This document shows positions 15,482 to 22,549 of a stretch of 22,973 nt of DNA, one piece after another; position 1 is the stretch's first letter, and each line of letters begins with the position of its first letter. Origin of the DNA: SB21 sp964535295 (lineage in GTDB: Bacteria; CLD3; SB21); contig CAZHUW010000032.1 in assembly GCA_964535295.1 (NCBI GenBank), positions 1 to 22,973 of the forward strand, in the 5' to 3' direction. The translations under genes were made by a program, and so were the position numbers. The notes under the pieces were generated by a model. The model did not search any database. It saw nothing but the letters and a program-made list of their open reading frames with translations, and was not told where the DNA came from.

Positions 15482-15928
15482 TTCCCCCTTAGCAAAGGGG
15501 GCCAGGGGGTTGTAAGAAACCACAATCAGTCGAAGACTCATGAAAATATACTACGACCAAAAACTAAAAACTCTCTCCCGCAAACTCCGAAACCAAAGCA
15601 CCCTTTCGGAGATCTTGCTCTGACAGAGGCTTCGTGCGAAGCAAGTCAAAGGCCTCCAATTCATGAGACAAAAACCGATCGGGAGGTATATTGTAGATTT
15701 TTATTGCAGTAAATATAAATTGGTCATCGAAATTGACGGCAACAGTCATTCATCTGAACAGGCACGTAAGAAAGATATCATCAGGCAGAAATATCTGGAA
15801 AATTTGGGTCTTACCGTGTTAAGATTTGATGACCGGGATGTGAAACAAGATTTGGATGGAGTTGTGCGTGCAATTGAGAGTTGGATTGCGATGAGGACAA
15901 CCCCCTTACCCCCTTTATTAAGGGGGAA
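15482..15928 (+). mobile_element. DUF559 unit bounded by 32-bp inverted repeats
   Basis: The left end (15482-15513) and the right end (15897-15928) are inverted copies of one 32-bp sequence, matching at 28 of 32 positions. Each holds a C5TT..AAG5 hairpin and a further G5 block with an outer/inner TTGT/ACAA. Between them lies only the DUF559 endonuclease frame. No transposase and no clear target-site duplication are visible. This looks like a small repeat-plus-nuclease unit, comparable in layout to REP/RAYT pairs but with a different enzyme. The gene is broken, so this copy is probably inactive. Confidence 0.6.
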
Positions 15929-16007
15929 TAATACCGAAACCCTGACACTGAAAGTCCGTTTTCTTAAGAGAATAATACTACAAATCCAAACTGTTAAATG
16001 GGAATAA
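15540..16007 (+). pseudogene. DUF559 endonuclease with a nonsense codon
   Basis: From the ATG at 15540 the frame reads KIYYDQKLKTLSRKLRNQS and TLSEILL, then TGA at 15621-15623, then QRLRAKQVKGLQFMRQKPIG and onward to 16007. In DUF559 proteins (Vsr/restriction-endonuclease-like fold, PD-(D/E)xK relatives) this position is normally a tryptophan (LLWxxLR), so TGA replaces TGG by one base. Downstream the nuclease core is intact: IVDFYC and LVIEIDGNSH (acidic residues at the expected sites), TVLRFDDRDV and a C-terminal helix ending IESWIA. The open frame from ATG 15663 (114 aa) lacks the first third of the fold. The last 36 or so codons lie in the right inverted repeat (TTPLPPLLRG) and beyond it. 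Nearby genes use TGA as a stop, so recoding is unlikely; a sequencing error is possible. Confidence 0.85.
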
Positions 16008-16017
16008 TACCAAAACC
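15924..16017 (+). repeat. Three degenerate GAATAATAC repeats
   Basis: GGGAATAATACC-R-AAACC occurs at 15924-15941 and 16000-16017, and a weaker AGAATAATACTACAAATCC lies between them near 15969. They sit just right of the DUF559 unit and may reflect slippage or repeated insertion at the same spot. Confidence 0.45.
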
Positions 16018-16054
16018 AAAACAAACATTTGAATATTCATAAGGAGAAACCAGC

Positions 16055-16852
16055 ATGAGACACCTTTTCACACTGATCGCTTTTGCATTCATTTCCTGTA
16101 CTGCGGCACGCACGCAGACCCCGGCCAATAATATTGAGCGGTCGAAAAACGCCATCGCCGTCAATGCGATGCTCTGGCACCAGACATCGGGAGAATACCG
16201 CGCTTTGTGTTACCAGGCCTTCGCGCTGGCAAAGCTCCGGGTCGATGAAGCGCTACTAAACAAATCCAACAAAAAACCTGCGGTGATCGTGGACATCGAT
16301 GAAACGGTTTTGGATAACAGCCCCTACAATGCAAACCTCATAGTGACTGAGGGATCTTTTTCTCAAGCCACATGGAAAGACTGGACACAAGGCGCAAACG
16401 CCATCCCTGTTCCGGGCTCGGTGGAATTCATAAAATACGCCGTTTCCAAAGGTGCGGATGTATTTTATGTATCTAATCGGAAATTGGTCGAAATGCCCGG
16501 GACGCTGGCCAATCTGATCAAATATGATTTCCCGCAGGCCGATTCCGCTCATATTCTGCTCAGAACTGAACCGGGCGGAAAAGAAAAACGCCGCTTGAAA
16601 GTTGCCGAGACTCATGAGGTAATTTTGCTCTGCGGCGATAATTTAAATGATTTTACGGATATTTTTGAAAAGAAGAATATTGCCGAGCGCTTCGACGGCG
16701 TGGAAAAGCTCAAAGATCAATGGGGTAAAAAATTCATCGTTCTCCCCAATCCGATCTACGGCGACTGGGAAGAAGCGATCTACGATTATAAATACGGGTT
16801 GCCGGACAGCACCAGAGATGCAAAACAAAGATCGGCTTTTCGGGTGAAGTAG
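16055..16852 (+). CDS. Class C acid phosphatase / 5'-nucleotidase, lipoprotein e(P4) family
   Basis: A 265-aa secreted HAD-superfamily phosphatase. The N-terminus is a lipoprotein-like signal with a possible lipidation Cys15 (AFAFISC). HAD motif I is VIVDIDETVLDNS with D80 and D82. Motif II is in VFYVSNRK. The lysine region is near RRLKVAETHEV, and motif IV is LLCGDNLNDF. In the e(P4) family the protein is anchored to the outer membrane and removes phosphate from nucleotides, including NMN, so that the nucleoside can be taken up. The start has AAGGAG 9-10 nt upstream. It converges on the minus-strand gene ending at 16862, with only 9 bp between the stops and no visible terminator. Confidence 0.92.
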   Translation: MRHLFTLIAFAFISCTAARTQTPANNIERSKNAIAVNAMLWHQTSGEYRALCYQAFALAKLRVDEALLNKSNKKPAVIVDIDETVLDNSPYNANLIVTEGSFSQATWKDWTQGANAIPVPGSVEFIKYAVSKGADVFYVSNRKLVEMPGTLANLIKYDFPQADSAHILLRTEPGGKEKRRLKVAETHEVILLCGDNLNDFTDIFEKKNIAERFDGVEKLKDQWGKKFIVLPNPIYGDWEEAIYDYKYGLPDSTRDAKQRSAFRVK

Positions 16853-16861
16853 TTACTGGCT

Positions 16862-17449
16862 CTATTCTTTATTGAAATAGTACTGAAAGCCGAGAAAGAT
16901 CGACGATAGGCCGAACGATGCGCTTATTCCATTACTTACACCTTTGCCAAGCTCGCCGTGATCAATAATGTCGTAACTGTACTCGATCCCGCCGATAGAT
17001 GTTTCTACGGCCAGTCTTTTGGTCACAAAGTAATACAGACCCGGACGTAGTTCCACGGATAAGTAAATAGTTTTTGGCTTTGAGTTACCCGCGATAAAGC
17101 CAAGCCGCGTCTCTACAAATGCCCCTTTGGTGTCGTCATAAAATACGTTCCTTCTCCAAAACGGAAATATGCCGTACTCTTTGTTTTTTGTCACATATGT
17201 GACTGAATCAAAAGATCGCTCACCGCGGTAATAATCGAAATAAAAACTCAACCCGACGGCGTCTCTGTCAGAAATGTAATATCCGGCTTTGGGGTTAACG
17301 ATCAAATTGATGAAGTGGTCGTGGAATTCATCCACAGTTTTTGAAAAATATACCACACCTCCTACAGGGACAACCTTTTTTTTAATCTGCGCTATATTTT
17401 GGCCAAAAGGCATTATCGATATTACGATCACCCACGCCCATGTTTTCAT
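16862..17449 (-). CDS. Probable small outer-membrane beta-barrel protein
   Basis: A 195-aa secreted protein: signal peptide at 1-20 (VIVISIMPFGQNIAQ), then alternating hydrophobic/polar strands typical of an eight-stranded barrel (GLSFYFDYYRG, TIYLSVELRPGLYYFVTKRLAVETS) and a C-terminal GFQYYFNKE close to the aromatic outer-membrane insertion signal. I do not recognise a named family. The open frame begins at 17509 but would overlap the hydrolase relic; the ATG at 17449 has AGGAGAG upstream and starts the signal peptide. Its upstream neighbour in the same direction is that relic, then a second secreted protein of similar style (17719-18654). Confidence 0.75.
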   Translation of the reverse strand: MKTWAWVIVISIMPFGQNIAQIKKKVVPVGGVVYFSKTVDEFHDHFINLIVNPKAGYYISDRDAVGLSFYFDYYRGERSFDSVTYVTKNKEYGIFPFWRRNVFYDDTKGAFVETRLGFIAGNSKPKTIYLSVELRPGLYYFVTKRLAVETSIGGIEYSYDIIDHGELGKGVSNGISASFGLSSIFLGFQYYFNKE

Positions 17450-17501
17450 ACTCTCTCCTGTAAATTGATATGTCGATGAAAATCGCTTCTCTTGCTTCGA
17501 T

Positions 17502-17714
17502 CTATTCATACAGAAACTCCCTGATCGAGCGCCAATAAAAGTCGGGATAAACTATATCCAGATCATTATGCCGCCCGCCGGGAATGGAGACGAATTTCTT
17601 CCGGCCGGAATATTTTTCATACAGTTCTATACCCAATCTCTGCGGTATCACTTCGTCCGCATCGCCGTGAAAATAGACGATGAGCTTCGATCTTACCGTA
17701 TCATTCTTATTCGA
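17502..17714 (-). pseudogene. Relic of an alpha/beta hydrolase with an internal deletion
   Basis: This stretch is a copy of parts of the hydrolase at 18770-19681. Its start matches residues about 99-114 of that protein (DKNDTVxSKxIVYFHG) and its end matches residues 250-303 (DxDEVIPQRLGIELYEKY to FYWRSIxEFLYE), with about 135 codons missing between. The junction falls in GCCGTGAA (17664-17671). The same 8 bp occur twice in the intact gene, at 18932-18939 and 19337-19344, 405 bp apart. The catalytic serine (GRSIG) lies in the deleted part and the N-terminal third is absent, so it cannot be active. An open frame of 79 aa reads through 17502-17741 but its beginning runs into the neighbouring gene's sequence. 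Confidence 0.88.
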
Positions 17715-17718
17715 AAAA

Positions 17719-18654
17719 CTAAAAAGGAAAACTGTAGCCAATCCTGAACTGGTTCAATTTCACATTATATTTAAAAAGGGTGTCATATTTTTCTTTATAT
17801 AGGGCCCTGTGTGGTATGAATCGTAAGTCAATGAAAAATCGATAAAACATTGCCTGACCACCATAAAAGTAAGCCCAGCGATCTTTAGCTTTAAGTTGAT
17901 TTTTAAACGTCCTGGTACCCTCCCAATATGATTTGGAATAATCTTTTTTTGAAAGTTCTAGTAACTTAATTTCAGCACCTAAATAAACCAAGCCAGTTAC
18001 CTCTTCATTTCCTGCAAACGCACCGATCATCGCAGGCAAAACCAACTCGTTCATTGATTGGTTAAAGCTTATTTGCAACTCATTTTGTATATAGTAACCG
18101 ATCTTTGCAGAGTAATGCTGAAAGTCCAGACCCAACGAGAAAAAAAATGGCGAGGACTGAGCCATATAGGAAGCTCCCAATCCAAAACTCTCACTGCCTC
18201 GATCTCGCCGTTCATAGTTGGTCGACAAATTTACAGCATCGTATTTGACATCGGCAGTTGTGTTGGTAATGGAAATCTGAAACCTTTTTTTTACCTTAGA
18301 AACCTGCTCGCTGCCTGGAAACACATACTTGCCGTCTTGTATGGCTTCATAATGATCTATAGTTTGCTGAATCTGCCTCACTCTTGTACGATCCATAGAA
18401 ACTCTTCGTAGATCCATATTTCCAGCCGAATTAGTCAGAGTAACTTCCAGACAAAAAGACGAATCCTCCATTTGGTAGAACTCGGCTTTAATAAAACCTC
18501 TATACGCCGGAAACAAATTGAACTTTGCCCGATCTGCAGAATCAATTTCAGTACCTACTCTGGGACTGACCTCATAGAGACGACCCTTGGATTCCTGAGC
18601 CACCACCATACCAGACATAAAAAAGAACAGGATCACAAATATTTTTCCGTTCAT
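17719..18654 (-). CDS. Secreted hypothetical protein, likely outer-membrane associated
   Basis: A 311-aa protein with a signal peptide (NGKIFVILFFFMSGMVVAQ). The N-terminal half is a soluble-looking region (RFQISITNTTADVKYDAVNL); the C-terminal half has amphipathic strands (ESFGLGASYMAQSSPFFFSLGLDF, WAYFYGGQAMFYRFFIDLRF) and ends in IGYSFPF, a terminal aromatic typical of beta-barrels. No family recognised. ATG at 18654 with GAGG 6 nt upstream; the GTG at 18660 lies inside that site. Base composition is more AT-rich than the genes to its left. It lies between an intact hydrolase 3' end (18770) and a hydrolase relic (17502), so it may have been inserted or trapped by duplication. Confidence 0.78.
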   Translation of the reverse strand: MNGKIFVILFFFMSGMVVAQESKGRLYEVSPRVGTEIDSADRAKFNLFPAYRGFIKAEFYQMEDSSFCLEVTLTNSAGNMDLRRVSMDRTRVRQIQQTIDHYEAIQDGKYVFPGSEQVSKVKKRFQISITNTTADVKYDAVNLSTNYERRDRGSESFGLGASYMAQSSPFFFSLGLDFQHYSAKIGYYIQNELQISFNQSMNELVLPAMIGAFAGNEEVTGLVYLGAEIKLLELSKKDYSKSYWEGTRTFKNQLKAKDRWAYFYGGQAMFYRFFIDLRFIPHRALYKEKYDTLFKYNVKLNQFRIGYSFPF

Positions 18655-18769
18655 AAACACCTCAAGTTCAGAATAGGACTTGTTAATTCAAGGCGTGAAA
18701 CTTACAATTCTTCTTAATTATAATCAACGGGTTCGTGCCAGCTAAGACCAGGCAGATCGAAAACAGCAC

Positions 18770-19681
18770 TCATTCATACAAGAACTCTCCGATCGAGCGC
18801 CAATAAAAGTCGGGATAAACGAGATCCAGATTATTATGTCCGCCGCCGGGAATAGAGACAAATTTTTTCACGCCCGTATATTTTTCGTACAGTTCGATCC
18901 CCAATCTCTGCGGGATCACTTCGTCCTTATCGCCGTGAACGATCAGCACGGGACATTTCACATGATTGATCTTATCAATGGACGGAAAAGGTTCTCCCAC
19001 AAGGAACAGCAGGCTTCCCATGCCCTGAGCTTTCGTATAGTCTGAACCGGAGGATAGCGGCGCGATCAAAACGAGTTTCGCAATATCCTGCCCTTGCGCT
19101 GCATCGATCGCCACCGTCGTCCCGATGGAACGGCCGTAGATAATAACGTCCTCCATTTTGTATCCAAGCTCCTGCGTAACATAACGCAGCGCCGACCTTC
19201 CGTCGATATTGATCCCCTCTTCCGATGGACTTCCTTCGCTATTGGCGTAGCCTCTATAACTTACAATCAGCACATCATATCCCATTTCAAACAGCTTCGC
19301 CGCACCGCTGATGCGGTGATACATATTTCCCGCATTGCCGTGAAAATATACGATGATCTTCGATCCGACCGTGTCGTTCTTGTCAGAAAAATACAGACCC
19401 TGGATTGTCAGGTTGTCTGACGTGCGTATCTTTACCAATTGAATATATTCCGGCAGATCGCTTTCGGGGATGATCGAATTCCTATCCGGATGAAAGGACA
19501 TCCAATTGACGAGGCCGTTACAGGAGGAGAGGCAAAACAGCGCGATCATTAACGGCACAACAATTGACAATTCACGCAATCCCCCTAACCCCCTTTGCAA
19601 GGGGGAATGGTCAGTACCGTTTTCGTATTTGTCTCCCTTGAAAAGGGGGATATAGGGGGATTTTCTTTTTGGAAGATTCAT
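18770..19681 (-). CDS. Alpha/beta hydrolase, probable lipoprotein, N-terminus derived from repeats
   Basis: A 303-aa alpha/beta-hydrolase of the ABHD13/BEM46-like type. Visible catalytic elements: oxyanion HGNAG at 114-118, nucleophile elbow GRSIG (S185), acidic residues in HGDKDE (D251/D253) and H282 in GGGHNN. A lipobox-like FCLSSC ends at C54, so the mature protein is probably membrane-anchored in the envelope. Residues 7-35 (KSPYIPLFKGD ... HSPLQRGLGG) are translated from two copies of the REP-like palindrome at 19578-19663, so the first 35 codons were acquired from the repeat. The ancestral start may be near residues 38-45; none there has a clear ribosome binding site. It lies 25 bp after the reductase-like gene, so it is probably co-transcribed. 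Partial copies exist on both sides of the intact gene. Confidence 0.86.
   Translation of the reverse strand: MNLPKRKSPYIPLFKGDKYENGTDHSPLQRGLGGLRELSIVVPLMIALFCLSSCNGLVNWMSFHPDRNSIIPESDLPEYIQLVKIRTSDNLTIQGLYFSDKNDTVGSKIIVYFHGNAGNMYHRISGAAKLFEMGYDVLIVSYRGYANSEGSPSEEGINIDGRSALRYVTQELGYKMEDVIIYGRSIGTTVAIDAAQGQDIAKLVLIAPLSSGSDYTKAQGMGSLLFLVGEPFPSIDKINHVKCPVLIVHGDKDEVIPQRLGIELYEKYTGVKKFVSIPGGGHNNLDLVYPDFYWRSIGEFLYE
19578..19607 (-). repeat. REP-like palindrome in the 5' end of the hydrolase gene, copy A
   Basis: C5TAAC5TTTGCAAG5AA, the same design as the ends of the DUF559 unit. It codes for HSPLQRGLGG of the hydrolase. Confidence 0.85.
19632..19663 (-). repeat. REP-like palindrome in the 5' end of the hydrolase gene, copy B
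   Basis: Opposite orientation to copy A, 24 bp away: TCTC3TTGAAAAG5ATATAG5A. It codes for KSPYIPLFKGD. Together the two copies form a large inverted repeat. Confidence 0.85.
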
Positions 19682-19706
19682 AACAGCTCAGACTTGGAAA
19701 ACAAAA

Positions 19707-20369
19707 TTACTTTTTCTTAAGAACGATATGCGCCGCTTTTTCAGAAGGAACATATTCAACGGTTTCATATCCGAGTTGGGGCAAATTGATACCCTGCCAC
19801 AAACTCTCACCTTTTCCAAGTAATACGGGCGATACCGCGATGTGCATTTCATCCACAAGTCTGGCGCTTAAATATTGCCGAATCGTGTTTGCGCCGCCGC
19901 CCAAACGAATATCCTTTCCTCCGGCTTCCGCCTTGGCCGTCTTGAGCGCGGCTTCGATCCCGTCGGTGACAAAGTGAAAGGTCGTTCCCCCTTCCATCTC
20001 GATCGACGGCCTGGCATGATGCGTGAGAACATAAACCGGCGTATGATAAGGCGGATTGTTTCCCCACCATCCTTTCCAGGCATGATCTCCCCAGGAGCCG
20101 CGTATCGGGCCGAACATATTTCGCCCCAATATCCACGCCCCGATATTTTTAAATCCTTTGGCGGCAAAATCATTGTCAATACCGGTGGAGCCGCCCTGAC
20201 TGCCGCTGCCAAGCATCTCGCCGTGCATGGCCTTGAATGTCTTCGTATGTAAGACCCATTCATGCAAAGCCATGCCGCCCACCCCCATAGGATTTTCCAG
20301 GCTTTGATCTGGCCCGGCTGCAAATCCATCCATGGAAACGCTATAACACAAAACTTTTAATTTGCTCAT
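19707..20369 (-). CDS. Dihydrofolate-reductase-fold protein (RibD C-terminal type)
   Basis: A 220-aa protein of the dihydrofolate reductase family close to the RibD C-terminal domain: KVLCYSVSMDGFAAGPDQS at the N-terminus, WILGRNMFGPIRG, PVYVLTHHARP, DIRLGGGANTIRQYLSARLVDEMHIAVSPVLLGKGESLW and a C-terminal basic tail. This is the usual architecture of the stand-alone NAD(P)H-dependent reductases of this family; their substrate is usually unknown, and it is not evidence for riboflavin or folate synthesis here. The start has AAAGGAAAG 7-8 nt upstream. It follows the PEP-mutase-family gene by 45 bp and precedes the hydrolase by 25 bp, suggesting a three-gene transcript. A relic of its 5' end lies at 21376-21420. 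Confidence 0.9.
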   Translation of the reverse strand: MSKLKVLCYSVSMDGFAAGPDQSLENPMGVGGMALHEWVLHTKTFKAMHGEMLGSGSQGGSTGIDNDFAAKGFKNIGAWILGRNMFGPIRGSWGDHAWKGWWGNNPPYHTPVYVLTHHARPSIEMEGGTTFHFVTDGIEAALKTAKAEAGGKDIRLGGGANTIRQYLSARLVDEMHIAVSPVLLGKGESLWQGINLPQLGYETVEYVPSEKAAHIVLKKK

Positions 20370-20414
20370 CGAATCGCTTTCCTTTGTATGTAAATCAATG
20401 TTAGCGCCTGTTCT

Positions 20415-21287
20415 TTATTTATTCTGCCCTATTGCCATTTTATAGGCCATTGCAGCGTCGGGAAGCGGTGTTAAAGCATCTAATAAAATATTGTAAGTCC
20501 CTTTTTCAGATAGTTCGTCGGCAACTTTCTTAATCAAAGCTAAAGTAGCTTTCATCAATGCTGAACCAAGACTTAAGCGGGCAACGCCTAAATCCTGCAG
20601 TTCACTTACGGATGGCGGTATTCCTGCCCCCACCATCCCGGGGTTTGCAAGAATATTGATGGGGGCATTGATTTCCCTGACCAAAGTTGAAATCGTTTCT
20701 TTTTCCCATACGGGTTGCACAAATATGCAGTCGGCGCCGGCTTCCCTGTATTTATTGCCGCGCTTAATCGATTCGGATAATTTTTCTCGCGGCGAACGTG
20801 ACGATGTATAAAACGAATCCGTTCTTGCATTAATGACTAAATGAAAGCCCAATGAATCCGATAATGCACGAATGGCCGATATTCTTTCACAAAATTCGAT
20901 CTCGTCAATTAATACCGGATTTAGAGCGATGCTGTCTTCAATGTTTATTCCGACAATTCCGGTCGCAATCACCTTTTTGACTGAATCAATTATTTCATCT
21001 AAATTATTTCCATATCCGGCTTCCATGTCCACCGTTACCGGAACATGTACTCCGTTTACGATTCCCGTAATAGTTTCAATCAGTTCTGACAATTGCATGA
21101 CCTCGCAGTCGGGATACCCTAAAGAGGCCGCTATTCCCATACTTGTTGTTGCGATGGCTTTATAGCCGCTGGCTTCTATTAATTTAGAACTTCCGATGTC
21201 CCAAGAGTTCAACAAAACCAGAATTTCTTTGTCTTGATGAAATTTCAAGAATAATTCGGCTTTTTCTTTTTGAATACTTGAAACCAT
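20415..21287 (-). CDS. PEP mutase / isocitrate lyase-family protein
   Basis: A 290-aa TIM-barrel protein of the isocitrate lyase/phosphoenolpyruvate mutase superfamily, with VDMEAGYG (D87-G93), GINIEDS (113-119, Mg-binding region) and NARTDSF (153-159). The KKCGH catalytic loop of isocitrate and methylisocitrate lyases is absent, so those two activities are unlikely. It may cleave or hydrolyse a C-C or C-P bond of a related 2-hydroxy or 2-oxo acid. No signal peptide; cytoplasmic. The ATG at 21287 has AAAGGA about 8 nt upstream. It opens a run of three same-strand genes with short gaps (45 and 25 bp). Confidence 0.9.
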   Translation of the reverse strand: MVSSIQKEKAELFLKFHQDKEILVLLNSWDIGSSKLIEASGYKAIATTSMGIAASLGYPDCEVMQLSELIETITGIVNGVHVPVTVDMEAGYGNNLDEIIDSVKKVIATGIVGINIEDSIALNPVLIDEIEFCERISAIRALSDSLGFHLVINARTDSFYTSSRSPREKLSESIKRGNKYREAGADCIFVQPVWEKETISTLVREINAPINILANPGMVGAGIPPSVSELQDLGVARLSLGSALMKATLALIKKVADELSEKGTYNILLDALTPLPDAAMAYKMAIGQNK

Positions 21288-21375
21288 TGGACGGTCCTTT
21301 AGTTAGTTGTTTTATATGAATACACCTGACTTCTCATGGGATAGCCACTTTCGCTCGGCGGCTACACGACAGCCG

Positions 21376-21420
21376 TCAATGGAAACGCTAAAACACAAAA
21401 CCTTTAATTTACTCATCGAT
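21376..21420 (-). pseudogene. 5' relic of the dihydrofolate-reductase-fold gene
   Basis: Read on the minus strand it gives MSKLKVLCFSVSIDG, against MSKLKVLCYSVSMDG in the intact protein at 20369, with about nine in ten bases identical over 45 bp. The similarity then stops abruptly and the frame ends after 34 codons. Confidence 0.85.
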
Positions 21421-21523
21421 GTTTTTTCCATCTAACGTGAATACTAAGTATGTTGCGTGTTAAATTTAACATAAACATATATATTTTGAGCTAAGAATGG
21501 CGAGGTTAGGATGCTCACTAAAC

Positions 21524-21615
21524 GAATACATTCTGGCAGATCGCTTTCGGATATGTCGTTCTCCTGTCCAGGATGAAAGGACATCTATGTGACTGCCCGT
21601 CACAGAAGGAGAGAA
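21524..21615 (-). pseudogene. 5' relic of the alpha/beta hydrolase gene
   Basis: Aligns with 19441-19532 of the intact hydrolase, the segment coding for SCNGLVNWMSFHPDR to SDLPEYIQ. Shared blocks include GGCAGATCGCTTTCGG and GGATGAAAGGACATC. Several frame-changing differences are present, so it is dead. Confidence 0.82.
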
Positions 21616-21702
21616 GATAAAATAATACAACAAAAAGACGTTTACATGAAATACTGCGCAACTTCTCATGGACAATGACAATTTTCAAAGGCTGAGGAGA
21701 GT

Positions 21703-22497
21703 TTATTCAATTTTCGATACGAGCTTTCTTTTTGAATATTTGATTCCAAGAAACACTTCAATAGACTTAAGGAGTTCCTTTTTTGCCAACCTTAGGGAAT
21801 TATTCCCATTATAACCCAACGTTTGGAATATCTGAGAAGCGTTGTAGGAATGAGCTGCCATATTTCGTGCTCTATTAACTCTTTCAGCGGCTTTAAACCA
21901 CTTTTCATCGAGCTTTCCATAAATTCTTATCCACTGGGTATCAGCACAATAGTAATCGTTTAAATGATCGAATCTCTGTTTGGAAGTCATCTCAGCGAGG
22001 TTATATACCTGTATTTGAGTAGTAACAAGTCTTGGATGATGTTCTTTGTAATAAAGCTGCTCGATTTCTCGCAATTTAGATTCAAAATCAGGATGATTTT
22101 TTTTCAAATAATATTGAAATGTAACGGGTAATTGTATTCTATGATGTTCAGGGTTTTCTGGAAGCTGTCGTTGAATTTCTATGATTTTATGTAGAACATT
22201 AAGGCATTCTTTAAAACCTATTGGCAGTAACTCATGCCTCAAGTCAAAATCCTTATAATTGAATTCCTTCATACGAAATGCATTAGCTAAAGCCTCCCGA
22301 ACAAATAGGTCTACTAATAACCAAGTCTCTATTACTGCAAGCCGAATAGATTTGGCCCTTTTAATGGAAGGAACACTCTGATTTGCTATCCGTATAAGAT
22401 TGTTGTAGTCTTGAATATTACCATAATAAGGTAAATCCTCACGTAATAGTATTGGGTTTAAATCTCCGAATCTTAGATATTGCTTTCTTTTCCTCAT
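21703..22497 (-). CDS. HEPN-like protein, possible RNase toxin or defence protein
   Basis: A 264-aa, largely alpha-helical, AT-rich-coded protein. Near its C-terminus is ERVNRARNMAAHS: R211-N-M-A-A-H216 fits the R-x4-6-H motif, with a polar residue after the R, that forms the RNase site of HEPN domains, and it is preceded and followed by long helices as in that fold. I do not recognise the N-terminal half (LREDLPYYGNIQDYNNLI, IETWLLVDLFVREALANAF). HEPN proteins are common as toxins, in abortive infection and in RNA-cleaving defence systems. The ATG at 22497 is chosen; an in-frame TTG at 22506 is less likely, and neither has a strong ribosome binding site. It follows the gene ending at 22550 by about 50 bp, so the two probably form one unit. 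Confidence 0.6.
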   Translation of the reverse strand: MRKRKQYLRFGDLNPILLREDLPYYGNIQDYNNLIRIANQSVPSIKRAKSIRLAVIETWLLVDLFVREALANAFRMKEFNYKDFDLRHELLPIGFKECLNVLHKIIEIQRQLPENPEHHRIQLPVTFQYYLKKNHPDFESKLREIEQLYYKEHHPRLVTTQIQVYNLAEMTSKQRFDHLNDYYCADTQWIRIYGKLDEKWFKAAERVNRARNMAAHSYNASQIFQTLGYNGNNSLRLAKKELLKSIEVFLGIKYSKRKLVSKIE

Positions 22498-22549
22498 ATT
22501 AATCAATTCAGTTAAGTGATACCTTTGTCTTTGAGTTTATTGCGGCTCA

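Larger units (their letters stand above)
21288..21702 (-). other. Gene-poor stretch holding relics of two neighbouring genes
   Basis: A 415-bp region without a functional gene. It contains a relic of the reductase gene's first codons (21376-21420) and a relic of the hydrolase gene's 5' part (21524-21615), both on the minus strand like the intact genes. The rest (21420-21523 and 21616-21702) shows nothing I recognise. A 71-aa open frame at 21466-21681 runs through the relic and is probably not a gene. Confidence 0.75.

Noticed and set aside
15301..15513. Array of three palindromes as a CRISPR
   Set aside because: Spacing is uneven (84 and 97 bp), the copies differ in length, and there are no cas genes.
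15621..15623. TGA read as tryptophan (altered genetic code)
   Set aside because: Many genes here end in TGA (for example at 5506, 5932, 6530 and 15265) in positions where the proteins are complete.
21466..21681. 71-aa minus-strand open frame
   Set aside because: It runs through the hydrolase relic in a changed frame and has no ribosome binding site.
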